A DNA stretch of 64,000 nucleotides from Nitrobacter vulgaris (GTDB lineage Bacteria > Pseudomonadota > Alphaproteobacteria > Rhizobiales > Xanthobacteraceae): NCBI RefSeq assembly GCF_002028545.1, contig NZ_MWPQ01000040.1, forward strand, positions 186,001-250,000, in the 5' to 3' direction. A program made the translations under genes and the position numbers. Positions 26,727-35,397 of this stretch are shown here, one piece after another. The first letter of the stretch is position 1; each line of letters opens with the position of its first letter. Under the pieces are notes generated by a model, which did no database searches, was not told the DNA's origin, and worked only from the letters and a program-made list of their open reading frames with translations.

Positions 26727-29132
26727 ATGGACGAGCAGCACAACAAATCCGAAGAGGCTCGTGGAAGCCGCTGCGGGCATTCGCATTCGGCCGGGCACGA
26801 CGATGCCGAGCATACTCATCACCACGATCATGCCGCAGCGAGCGTGGTTGATCCGGTCTGCGGCATGAAGGTCGAACCTGCGACCGCTCGCTACAAGCTC
26901 GAGCACGGCGGACAAACTTACTTTTTCTGTTCGGAACGCTGCCGTACGAAATTCGAAGCTGATCCGGCCAGGTACCTCAACGGAAACCCGCAGCAACAAC
27001 CGGCCGCACACGTGCCGGAGGGCACCATCTATACCTGTCCGATGCACCCTCAGATCCGACAAGTCGGACCTGGCAATTGCCCGATCTGCGGCATGGGGCT
27101 CGAACCCGAGCTTGCGACGGCGGAGACCGGCCCCAATCCGGAGCTGATCGACATGACCCGCCGCTTTTGGGTCGGCCTCGCCTTCTCCGTACCCGTCGTG
27201 ATCTTGGAGATGGGCGGTCACCTGGTGGGCGGCCACGGTTGGATCGACCAAACGGTTTCGAACTGGGTTCAGTTGGTTCTGGCGACGCCTGTGGTGATTT
27301 GGGCAGGCTGGCCGTTCTTCGTTCGCGGCTGGCAATCGTTGATGACCCGCAACCTGAACATGTTCACGCTGATCGCAATGGGCACCGGAGTCGCCTGGGT
27401 CTACAGCATCGTCGCCACCGTCGCGCCCGGTGTCTTCCCGGCCACTTTCAGGGCCCATGACGGCGCCGTTGCCGTTTACTTTGAGGCGGCCGCGGTGATC
27501 ACCGTACTGGTCCTCCTTGGCCAAGTGCTCGAACTCAGGGCGCGAGAGGCGACGTCGGGCGCGATCAAAGCGCTGCTAGACCTCGCGCCCAAGACGGCCC
27601 GCCGGATCCGGGCCGACGGGACTGACGAAGAGGTGGAGATTGCAGCCCTGCAGGTCGGTGATCGGCTTCGCGTTCGGCCAGGCGAAAAGGTGCCAGTTGA
27701 CGGCGAAATCGCCGAGGGGCGCTCGTCGCTCGATGAGTCCATGGTGACGGGCGAATCTATGCCGGTCAGCAAGGAGGTCGGCGGCAAGGTGATCGCTGGC
27801 ACTCTCAATCGGTCCGGTGGCTTCCTCATGCGCGCCGAGAAGGTCGGCGGCGACACCATGCTGTCCCAGATCGTACAGATGGTCGCGCAGGCGCAACGGT
27901 CCAGAGCGCCAATTCAGCGTCTGGCGGATCAGGTCGCTAGCTGGTTCGTGCCGGCGGTCATCGTGGTCGCGGTCGCGGCCTTCGCGATTTGGGCGGCGTA
28001 CGGTCCTGAGCCGCGCTTCGCCTTCGGTCTCGTCGCTGCCGTCAGCGTCCTCATCATCGCCTGCCCCTGCGCCCTTGGTTTGGCCACCCCCATGTCAATC
28101 ATGGTCGGCGTGGGACGCGGGGCCCACGCCGGCGTGCTTATCAAGAACGCCGAAGCGCTGGAGCGTCTGGAGCGCATCGATACCCTTGTCATCGACAAGA
28201 CCGGCACGCTGACCGAAGGCAGGCCGAAGGTTGTCGCCGTAAAAGCCGTCCCGGATTACACCGAGTCCGAGGTGCTGCGGCTCGCTGCCAGCGTTGAACG
28301 CGCCAGCGAACATCCGCTCGGCGACGCAATCGTGAACGAGTCCAAGGATCGGGGCATCCAGGCCGCCGACGTCCAGGACTTCGACTCGCCCGTGGGTAAA
28401 GGTGCGCTCGGGACGGTCGAGGGCAAGAAAGTGCTGCTCGGCAACGCCAGCTTCTTACGCTCTCAGGGAGTTGACACCTCCGTTATGGAAGCCGAGGCGG
28501 AACGTCAACGCGGGGAAGGTGCCACCGTCATCAACATGGCGGTGAACCGCCAGCTCGCGGGCATCATGGCAATTGCCGATCCGGTCAAGAGCTCAACTCC
28601 GGAGGCCCTGCGCGACCTGGCTTCCGACGGCGTGAAGGTGATCATGCTCACAGGTGACAACCGCACCACCGCCCTGGCGGTGGCGCGGCAACTAGGCATT
28701 GCCGACGTGGAAGCCGAAGTTTTGCCCGAGCAAAAGAGCGCGGTTGTCGCGCGGCTGCAGAAGCAAGGTCGGATCGTGGCGATGGCCGGGGACGGCGTGA
28801 ACGATGCTCCGGCGCTGGCTGCTGCCGAGGTCGGGATCGCGATGGGTACAGGGACCGACGTCGCGATGGAGAGTGCCGGCGTCACGCTGCTAAAGGGTGA
28901 TCTCACTGGCATCGTTCGGGCGCGGCGGCTATCGCGCGCGACCATGAGGAACATCAGGCAGAATCTGTTCTTCGCCTTTGCCTACAACGCCGCGGGCATT
29001 CCGATCGCGGCTGGCGTGCTCTATCCGACCTTCGGTCTCCTGCTCTCGCCGATTGTGGCGGCGGCGGCGATGGCGCTGTCCTCAGTCAGCGTGGTTGGCA
29101 ACGCTCTACGGCTGCGGACGGCGCGGATCTGA
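26727..29132 (+). CDS. Copper-exporting P1B-type ATPase with YHS and His-rich N-terminus
   Basis: An 801-residue inner-membrane pump that uses ATP to move Cu(I) out of the cytoplasm. The N-terminus has a His-rich segment ([20 protein letters not shown]), a YHS domain ([17 protein letters not shown] with FFCSERC) and a short metal-binding motif ([20 protein letters not shown]). It lacks the usual CxxC HMA domain. The core has the transmembrane CPC ([13 protein letters not shown]), phosphorylation [18 protein letters not shown] and hinge [10 protein letters not shown] motifs. The ATG at 26727 is preferred because GGAG lies 6 bp before it; 26715 is an alternative. Divergent from csoR. Confidence 0.92.
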   Translation: MDEQHNKSEEARGSRCGHSHSAGHDDAEHTHHHDHAAASVVDPVCGMKVEPATARYKLEHGGQTYFFCSERCRTKFEADPARYLNGNPQQQPAAHVPEGTIYTCPMHPQIRQVGPGNCPICGMGLEPELATAETGPNPELIDMTRRFWVGLAFSVPVVILEMGGHLVGGHGWIDQTVSNWVQLVLATPVVIWAGWPFFVRGWQSLMTRNLNMFTLIAMGTGVAWVYSIVATVAPGVFPATFRAHDGAVAVYFEAAAVITVLVLLGQVLELRAREATSGAIKALLDLAPKTARRIRADGTDEEVEIAALQVGDRLRVRPGEKVPVDGEIAEGRSSLDESMVTGESMPVSKEVGGKVIAGTLNRSGGFLMRAEKVGGDTMLSQIVQMVAQAQRSRAPIQRLADQVASWFVPAVIVVAVAAFAIWAAYGPEPRFAFGLVAAVSVLIIACPCALGLATPMSIMVGVGRGAHAGVLIKNAEALERLERIDTLVIDKTGTLTEGRPKVVAVKAVPDYTESEVLRLAASVERASEHPLGDAIVNESKDRGIQAADVQDFDSPVGKGALGTVEGKKVLLGNASFLRSQGVDTSVMEAEAERQRGEGATVINMAVNRQLAGIMAIADPVKSSTPEALRDLASDGVKVIMLTGDNRTTALAVARQLGIADVEAEVLPEQKSAVVARLQKQGRIVAMAGDGVNDAPALAAAEVGIAMGTGTDVAMESAGVTLLKGDLTGIVRARRLSRATMRNIRQNLFFAFAYNAAGIPIAAGVLYPTFGLLLSPIVAAAAMALSSVSVVGNALRLRTARI

Positions 29133-29680
29133 CATAAACGGATGGCAAAGGCCGATCCAAGACGAGGGGGCGGTTCATCCGTGCTCAGTATATTCGTGCG
29201 TCCCACCCGACACGGCCGCCGCTCGCTTTAATCACTGCCCTGACGAAGGAGAAGCAACCCCTCGGACACAGTGAGGCTAATGACAGCCCTATCAAGCATC
29301 GATGACTCCAGTCTATCGGTGACGCGCCCGCCGGCGCCGGTTGCTTGCGGCTTCGCTGAGCATCGTTAGAAGCGGCCCTTGTCCAGCCGCGAGGGCGATG
29401 TCCTAATTTCTGCGCTCTCATGGAGGCCGGGCTGTCTAAGCATCCCACCTCACGACGGTAAGCAGAACTGCACTGCCGAGATCACAACGCCCGAGTTCGG
29501 GTGCGGCCTGGGAGGCACCAGAAAAGAACCAGCTATCTGCATTTTGAACGGCATCAATGAAAGTCGGGGAACCGTGGAGTTGCACGTTCCTGGACCTAGA
29601 TCTTCGAGTCGCGATTGGCGATGACGATCTCAGAATGGCGAAACGCAACGTGGCTCTTGAGATTGAGAAGTCACGTCGCG
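29133..29680. other. Gene-free stretch after the copper ATPase
   Basis: Nothing is supported in this interval. Short frames on both strands lack ribosome sites and family resemblance. It separates the copper module from the terminase-like gene and may contain decayed insertion sequence. Confidence 0.4.
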
Positions 29681-30400
29681 TCACTCTTCATCATCATAGT
29701 CCTCGTAAGCTTCACGTGAAATCGTGTGAATGCGCGGTGCGCGCGGGCGATCGTCATCGTCCTGGACGGGGTGCGTAACCACCGCGGCGCGCGTAACCGG
29801 CTCGCCAGTGGTTACGCCGGTTACGCTCTGCGGCTGCTGCGGACGGACCATGCTCGACTCGGTGTGATCGATAACCTTGGGCTCTGGAAGGCGCGGGCGA
29901 ATGGCGTGTCCGGAAATTTGCTCGGCGAGCAATCGAAGCGGACTGTCGGTAGCCTCGTTTTGCTCGATCTTCTGCTTGTGCTTCCAGCGATCCGGCGCGC
30001 GGTTCGTCAGCCAAAACTCTCCGGCGCGAGGATCGGGCGGCACGTGTTCGAGGTACGGCGCATAGACCGGCTTGCTCGCGCCGGCCGGCAGGAAGATCTT
30101 GGTACTTTCGTGCGTGTAACCAACGGCACGCTCGAACATGCTACGCTCGACACGATCGGTCGCTGATTCAAGACCTAGCCGACACGACTCGAAAAATTCG
30201 GAATGGCTGGTCTTCCAAAGCCATATCGTGCTGATCGCAACATTGAACGCGGCGGCGAGCTCGGCAATCGTCGCGCCCTTGGCGCACAGCACTTTTGCGG
30301 CTTTCGGGTGGATGTCGGGATTGTAGCGCGGTGGGCGGCCGGGATTGTCCGCTCGTCTGTCGCGCTTGGAATTTTCTAGAGCGGGCCGCTTCTTCGCCAT
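29681..30400 (-). CDS. Phage terminase small-subunit-like HTH protein
   Basis: A 239-residue protein. The N-terminal third has a basic start (MAKKRPALENSKRDRRADNP), GRPPRYNPDIHPKAAKVLCA and a helix-turn-helix (GATIAELAAAFNVAISTIWLW). The next part (ATDRVERSMFERAVGYTHES) matches the DNA-packaging small subunits seen in prophages and islands of this group. The C-terminal half is hydrophilic with an acidic end (REAYEDYDDEE). A terminase small subunit would bind phage DNA and start packaging, but no large subunit is nearby, so this is prophage debris or a gene reused as a DNA-binding protein. A diverged partial copy lies at 19319-19550. Confidence 0.65.
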   Translation of the reverse strand: MAKKRPALENSKRDRRADNPGRPPRYNPDIHPKAAKVLCAKGATIAELAAAFNVAISTIWLWKTSHSEFFESCRLGLESATDRVERSMFERAVGYTHESTKIFLPAGASKPVYAPYLEHVPPDPRAGEFWLTNRAPDRWKHKQKIEQNEATDSPLRLLAEQISGHAIRPRLPEPKVIDHTESSMVRPQQPQSVTGVTTGEPVTRAAVVTHPVQDDDDRPRAPRIHTISREAYEDYDDEE

Positions 30401-30504
30401 GCATTATGCGTAACTAGTTCGCGGCGGGATCACAAGATGACTAGTCACGATTGGTTACAAATCGAGCCTAATTGAAGGATGCCTTGTGCGTAACTATAAC
30501 CACC

Positions 30505-31300
30505 TCAATCAACGGTGAGGTTATGCGAGACTATTCGCCCCTCCATCACCCCTTGCCGCGGCATGGAGGCAAGCCAGTGTTGCGCGCTGGTGCACTCACA
30601 GTTCGGGTCGGTCGGCGGCATGAACGACGATTCCTGATCCCCATTTGCAGTCACCATGAGAGTTTCTGGTTGACGAATTGCGACCCGCGGGAGCGGCGCC
30701 GCTTGGCGCAACCTCCTCCGCAACGGCCTTTCAAAAAACTGGACGCTGTTTGCTGACGTCCCGCGCTTCCTCCGCGCGGCAGCCGACGTTGCAGCGATAA
30801 TGATTTCGCTGAACCATCCGTCCGCGAGCCACGTCTGGACCCGCATGGCCGCACCGCACCAGCCGGGCGGCACGAAGCGAAGATCGTGGCCGGCGATCAC
30901 CATGAGCTCATCGGCCAGCTTGATCGCTTGATCGCTAACGAGCGGCTCGCCGTCACGCCTACCGTCACGCTTGGCGTCACGGTACCTCTTGGTTCGCGCC
31001 GCGGCGGTGGGGTCAGACTTATCGGTTTTATATTGCCGGGTGTCCCAATTGTGCGGGCGGAACGAGCCCCCCGTCGTTGTCAATCAACCCAGCCTTAACG
31101 AGACTAGTTATCCACTCCGCCACCTTGGACGGTTTCATTCGTAACCGCGCGGCAATGTCGTCTGTAGGAGGCAGCACGCCGCCATTTGCAGATGCTACAC
31201 ACTGAAGCGTGTACCAAGCACGATGCATCGCATCTGACAGCTTTAGGAGCTTCGGATGGTCAATCGAGCTATTGTATGCTCTCCACCAATGCTCTGCCAT
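30505..31300 (-). pseudogene. DUF1376-like phage replication protein, frameshifted
   Basis: Two frames together read as one protein. The first starts MAEHWWRAYNSSIDHPKLLK (ATG at 31300) and contains CVASANGGVLPPTDDIAARL. It matches the N-terminus of phage replication-associated proteins of the DUF1376-like type. The second continues SFRPHNWDTRQYKTD, then a basic RTKRYRDAKRDGRR region, which is the expected continuation. They join at a run of six C (plus strand 31067-31072); five would restore the frame. The downstream part (LADELMVIAGHDLRFVPPGW) is a plausible C-terminal domain. It is either truly broken or a slippage or sequencing artefact. It lies among IS and phage debris. Confidence 0.6.
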
Positions 31301-31314
31301 CAGGCGTCCCCTCC

Positions 31315-31985
31315 TCAACCTTCTTTGAGAAGCCGTTGGTCAAGCGAGTGAAGCGGCGCATATGAATCGCATCGTAAGGTTCTGGCGCTCGACGTAGCTG
31401 GTCGAGACGAAATCGATGTCCGGGTTGCCCTCGCGGCGGATTTTCTTGCTCCCGGTCCATTCGGCGGGGCTGTAGCGGCCCGGTGAGCCAAGCGTGGGGC
31501 CGTACTCTTCACAAGCTGCACATAGTCCACATCGCAGCCGAACGCGCCTTCCACAGGCTTCAAGATAGGCGCGGTGGCCGTCGCTGGTAAGCTGGACCCG
31601 GTTGGCGAGACGCGCCGCCAGATCGTCCATAAACCACATCGCATATTCGGCATCGCGACCGCCAACGAGATAGGAGACGATCAGCTTGCTATCGGCGTCC
31701 AGCGCGGTCCACGTCCATGTATCGCCAGCGCCTTCTGGGGCTTCCTTCGCCGTCGCGACGTTCCTTTGCTTGGCGTAGGTGAAACTCCAAATCTCATCGA
31801 CCTGAATGCGACCGGCCTTCACGTTGCGGACATTGGCGGCGTGATAGGCGGCGCACGCCTTGCCAGCGTCAACGAGCAGCTTCGCCGCCGTGTTCTTGCT
31901 CGCTCCGCTCAAGGGGTGTCGCGCGAATGCTCATGCCCTCACAGAGAAGGTGAAGGATGCGGGCGCGATCTTCCTTGTTCCCGGG
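31315..31985 (-). pseudogene. IS1-family-like transposase, multiply frameshifted and 3'-truncated
   Basis: The pieces in three frames line up with one DDE transposase. The first (31985-31920) reads KEDRARILHLLCEGMSIRA. The next (31912 on) has KNTAAKLLVDAGKACAAYH, VQVDEIWSF-like IQVDEIWSFTYAKQ and TWTALDADSKLIVSYLVGG. Then come VEGAFGCDVDYVQLVK, SPGRYSPAEWTGSKKIR with VSTSYVERQNLTMR, and finally MRRFTRLTNGFSKK. At least three frameshifts separate them, and the normal C-terminal part after FSKK is missing where the DUF1376-like gene begins. It is not functional. Terminal inverted repeats were not found. Confidence 0.75.
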
Positions 31986-31993
31986 GCCAGTTA

Positions 31994-32010
31994 TATATCT
32001 ATTAGATATA
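31994..32010. promoter_or_regulatory. Perfect AT-rich palindrome upstream of the RHH gene
   Basis: TATATCTA and TAGATATA form a perfect inverted repeat around one base. A further TATATCTA half-site lies at 32047-32054, 17 bp before the start of the small RHH protein. This is the layout expected for autoregulation by a ribbon-helix-helix repressor. Confidence 0.55.
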
Positions 32011-32063
32011 CGGTAAAGGTCTTTCCTTCAAATTACATATCGAATGTATATCTATGGGGAGTG

Positions 32064-32255
32064 ATGAAGAGTGAATCGATTTTGCTGCGGCTCACCGCAG
32101 ATGAGAAACTGGGCTTCGAGCAGGCCGCAGAATTGGCGGGGCTAACCACCTCAGCATGGATAAGGGAGCGGTTGCGGCTAGCTGCTATCCGCGACCTCGA
32201 AACGGCTGGGCTACGCGCACCATTTATCAAACCGCTGGGGCAAGCCGATGGCTAG
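32064..32255 (+). CDS. Ribbon-helix-helix (Arc/CopG-like) regulator
   Basis: A 63-residue protein with a beta strand and two helices: MKSESILLRLTADEKLGFEQ, then AAELAGLTTSAWIRERLRLA. This is the RHH pattern of plasmid-type regulators and antitoxins. The ribosome site GGGGAG sits just before the ATG at 32064; a GTG one codon earlier is also possible. It overlaps the next gene by 8 bp, so the two are translated together. The upstream palindromes suggest self-repression. It could be an antitoxin-like partner or a simple transcription control for the restriction-like protein. Confidence 0.7.
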   Translation: MKSESILLRLTADEKLGFEQAAELAGLTTSAWIRERLRLAAIRDLETAGLRAPFIKPLGQADG

Positions 32256-33930
32256 TGACGATAGCACGATAGAAATTGAACAGGTCGGGATCGGCGATGT
32301 TCTAAAAAGGCATCGCCTTCGCGTCCCACCAAACCAGCGTGAATACGCATGGGGAGAGTCCCAGGTGCTAAACCTGTTGGAAGACATCACCCTTGCGATT
32401 TCAACTGATGAGCCGCAGCACTTTCTTGGCTCACTGGTGACGATCAAGCGCCCTCATAATGTGCTTGAGGTAGCCGATGGGCAGCAGCGCCTAGCTACAA
32501 CCGCGTTGATCCTGTCCGCCATGCGAAATATTGTCGGGGGCCAACACCCTAATTTGACCAAGCTTATCGATGGGTTTCTCTCATCAATCGATACGAGTAC
32601 GCTCGAAGAGCGACCGAATATATCCCTCAATACCGCCGATACATCCGTATTTCACAGCCTCATTGTAACTGGTCAGGTGGGTGAGGGTTATATAAAAAAC
32701 CGTGTGTCCCACCAACTGCTCAAACAGGCATATGAATTAGCTAAGTCACACCTTAATAAGGTAATAGCTCCTTTGCCGTCACAAGAGAAATGGACGGCTT
32801 TTCAGGGGTGGATAAATTACTTTCAATATAAGACGAAAGCTATTCTTCTTATCGTTTCGAATGAAGCGAACTCATTCAGAATGTTTGAGACTCTTAACGA
32901 TCGTGGATTGAAGGTTTCGCAGTCTGATTTGATAAAAAACTATGTGTTTGGGCAGTCCGGTCCTCGAATTGATACCGCCCAACAGTCATGGTCTTCCATG
33001 AAAGGCGCTCTGGAGGCGCTCGACGAAGAAGACATAATGATGAATTTCATTCGTCATTCTCTTATAGTAACCAATGGCTTTCTTCAGCAGAAGAACATTT
33101 ACGACAAGATTCAAAGCACTACCAGAGGACAGCAATCAAGTATTGCTTTGCTTTCTACATGGGAATCGCTGGCGAACGACTATGTAGCGCTATCCAACCC
33201 GGAAAGTTCTGTTTGGAGCGGATTCCCAAGCAAAATACGCGACAACATCAAAGTTTTGAATTTGTTTGATATCGCGCCGTTGAAGCCATTGCTTTTGGCG
33301 GCAGCGAAAAAGATGCCAAAGAATGAGGCCGCTCTGACCTTCGAGAAGGTTGTGGCCATTGGTGTCCGGCTGATCATTGCATCACGCACCACAACTCAGT
33401 CGGTTGAGAAGCCATTAGGCGACATTGCGCTGAAAATCTGGAAAGAGGAAATCAAGGATAGTAAGGGCGTCGTTGTCGCGCTCGCGCCATCCATACCTAA
33501 CGACCAGCAATTTAAAGAAGCGTTCGAAAGCGCAACGGTATCGAACGCGCAATTCGCTCGATATTATCTGCGCTCTCTAGAGCGCGTAGCGAAGGAAGAG
33601 CCAGAACCTTGGCTAATCCCGAACGACGATGCCAACATTATTACCTTGGAACACGTCTGCCCTCAAAAGCCGGAAGCAAACTGGCCATCGTGGACTGCTG
33701 ATGACGTTAAGGCTTACGTGAAGCGAATTGGGAACATGGTTCTGCTCACCGCGCAAGCAAACTCGACGTTGAAAAGCTCGTCGTTCGCGGACAAGCAAAC
33801 TCAATTAAGCCAATCGCCGTATGAAACAACTTCGATGGTCGGCGAAAATTCGCGCTGGCTTCCGGAGGACGTGGTTGCGCGCCAGAAGCGTCTTGCCGAT
33901 CTTGCGTTAAAGGCGTGGCCGCTTCGTTAG
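32248..33930 (+). CDS. DUF262/DUF1524 (GmrSD-type) restriction-like protein
   Basis: A 560-residue single-chain protein. The N-terminal DUF262 (ParB/sulfiredoxin-like) domain has PPNQREYAWGESQVLNLLED and the NTPase motif DGQQR at 77-81 (LEVADGQQRLATTALIL). The C-terminal DUF1524 domain has the HNH-type core LEHVCPQKPEANW, IGNMVLLTAQANSTL and FADKQ with a late Tyr. Proteins with both domains include GmrSD, SspE and BrxU, which use nucleotide and cut modified or phage DNA. Lower GC than its neighbours and coupling to an RHH gene suggest recent acquisition as a defence cassette. Substrate (hydroxymethyl, glucosyl or phosphorothioate DNA) cannot be read; no ssp/dnd genes are nearby. Confidence 0.8.
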   Translation: MASDDSTIEIEQVGIGDVLKRHRLRVPPNQREYAWGESQVLNLLEDITLAISTDEPQHFLGSLVTIKRPHNVLEVADGQQRLATTALILSAMRNIVGGQHPNLTKLIDGFLSSIDTSTLEERPNISLNTADTSVFHSLIVTGQVGEGYIKNRVSHQLLKQAYELAKSHLNKVIAPLPSQEKWTAFQGWINYFQYKTKAILLIVSNEANSFRMFETLNDRGLKVSQSDLIKNYVFGQSGPRIDTAQQSWSSMKGALEALDEEDIMMNFIRHSLIVTNGFLQQKNIYDKIQSTTRGQQSSIALLSTWESLANDYVALSNPESSVWSGFPSKIRDNIKVLNLFDIAPLKPLLLAAAKKMPKNEAALTFEKVVAIGVRLIIASRTTTQSVEKPLGDIALKIWKEEIKDSKGVVVALAPSIPNDQQFKEAFESATVSNAQFARYYLRSLERVAKEEPEPWLIPNDDANIITLEHVCPQKPEANWPSWTADDVKAYVKRIGNMVLLTAQANSTLKSSSFADKQTQLSQSPYETTSMVGENSRWLPEDVVARQKRLADLALKAWPLR

Positions 33931-33937
33931 ACCTGGC

Positions 33938-34000
33938 CTGATCAATGATCAGCTTCGCAAGCTAATTCGGATCGCGCGGGCGTTTGGGCGTCTTGGTCAT
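33938..34000 (-). pseudogene. Scrap of a small conserved protein (RPRDPxQLAK type)
   Basis: From an ATG at 34000, preceded by AGGAAAT, the frame reads MTKTPKRPRDPN, a TAG stop, then LAKLIIDQA. Small proteins with an RPRDP-x-QLAK start are common beside insertion sequences in alphaproteobacteria. Here the Gln codon appears changed to amber and the 3' end is cut off near the DUF262 gene stop. It is read from memory of the pattern, so moderately uncertain. Confidence 0.4.
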
Positions 34001-34580
34001 ATTTCCTATATGGCATCCGAGCGGCTGGCATTCCAGTACGGTGGGTGAGGCCGGAAGTATCATGGCTGCTGGTATCAATAAGGGAATATCTACGCGGGAG
34101 TGCCGGAGCTTCAATTTTCCGTCATCGATCTGCCGACGTATGGCGTCTGGCTGCTACTAAAAACAAAATCACGTCGGGGATCGTCAACTCGTTCGTCTTC
34201 GTTTCGAAGCTACCTGCTCCGGTCTGCTCCGGTCCATGACCGTTGGTGAGGCGGTGGTTGGGCATAGCTTCGCCTTCGGCGGCGAAACCATGACCGTCGG
34301 AGCCGGCGTATGGCTCGGTCACAGGCAGATCGACGCAACCCTTATGGGAAGGCCGGGGTCAGGCGGTCGGCCTTTACACGCGCTTGCTCTGGCGCAGAAA
34401 CACCCTTCGCCGATCTGCCAGCTTGGGGATTATCCGTGAGTCGGCGCAAGCCGTTGCTCACTCCTGGGAACTTCTTCCCTTTTTTTGGATGCCCTTCCAA
34501 ATCTTCCCCCCGGTCATGTTCCCAGGGTTCGGCCCAACGGCGGGCTGGCTATGTCTCTATGATGATGGAGTCGAGTGCCG
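34001..34580. other. Decayed region, no supported gene
   Basis: Short frames only. One plus-strand piece around 34384-34480 (RRSASLGIIRESAQAVAHSW) reads like protein but ends without a recognisable domain. This is probably mixed debris of phage or IS genes. Confidence 0.35.
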
Positions 34581-34841
34581 TCAGCCGCAGCCGAGGTCGA
34601 GCAGATCAGCAAGATCGCGCGCACGGATGAGTCGCCGCGCGCCGATTTTCACCGAAGGCAGCACACCGCTGTTGAGCAGCTCGTAGATTTTCGAGCGCGA
34701 AATACCAGAGACGAGCGCGGCGTCCGCAATTCCGTACGCGAGGCGTTCGAGACTGCTCGAGATTTGAACGGGAATTGTTGGTTGTTTATCCGCCGAGCAA
34801 GAGGTTGGCTCGGCCGAAGAATGAGCCTGGGTGACGCGCAT
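34581..34841 (-). CDS. Excisionase/AlpA-like helix-turn-helix protein
   Basis: An 86-residue protein. The C-terminal 50 residues form a winged helix of the excisionase (HTH_17) type: GIADAALVSGISRSKIYELLNSGVLPSVKI in outline, then GARRLIRARDLADLLDL. Such proteins are recombination directionality factors or transcription activators of integrases (AlpA). It is the last intact gene before the right att copy of the first island, at the end opposite the integrase, and could control excision of that island. The N-terminal 30 residues are low complexity. Confidence 0.7.
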   Translation of the reverse strand: MRVTQAHSSAEPTSCSADKQPTIPVQISSSLERLAYGIADAALVSGISRSKIYELLNSGVLPSVKIGARRLIRARDLADLLDLGCG

Positions 34842-35370
34842 AGATGACCCTTTCGGGTTGCCAGCGCGTCCTACGCAGGAGAAAAAATCGAAATGCCGTG
34901 TTTTACGACAATATTTTTAGTAGAGCAGCTTGGGTGCATCGTCCAGAATAGCCCGCCTTCTATTCTGCTCGCGTCCGAGACTATCCACAGCTTCTAGAGC
35001 CTATGGCTCGTAACGTTTCGACAGCACGTAGATCTCGGAGAGGAAGATTCCGCTGCTGAATCGCTGATGTTGAGCAGCAGCCCAAGTCGGCCGAAAGGCT
35101 GTTGGCGTGCGTAAGCGAGACAAAGCACTCGAATTGTCGCTGACTGATCCAAATCGGGAGCGGGCTGTGCCAGCCAAGTTAGTAGCTCGTCGGGCTCCAC
35201 CGAGATGTGCATGAACTGTCCCTGCTTTACGAGCAGGCTGCCGCACGCAGCGATGGAACGCCTCCCGCGCCAACTACGCGGTTCTTGAAACGCTGCGATG
35301 AGGACAGGAAGCGTTAACGGCGGCTGCGCGACCGTCTTTTAGCGTCAAGCCGTCCCCAGCTCAAACAGTC
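34842..35370. other. Right end of island 1, possible broken small gene
   Basis: No intact gene. On the minus strand two overlapping frames (34994-35273) together give MHISVEPDELLTWLAQPAPD, YARQQPFGRLGLLLNISD and, in the second frame, SSGIFLSEIYVLSKRYEP. This looks like a frameshifted small gene of unknown family. Confidence 0.25.
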
Positions 35371-35395
35371 GTTGGTAGCTTTGTTGGTATCCAGA
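35371..35395 (+). repeat. Right arm-type repeat pair (GTTGGTA x2)
   Basis: GTTGGTA at 35371-35377 and 35383-35389, with 12-bp period and a following TCCAGA, mirrors the pair at 1246-1272. It lies 55-80 bp inside the att core, supporting 35466 as the right boundary of the first island. Confidence 0.5.
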
Positions 35396-35397
35396 TC

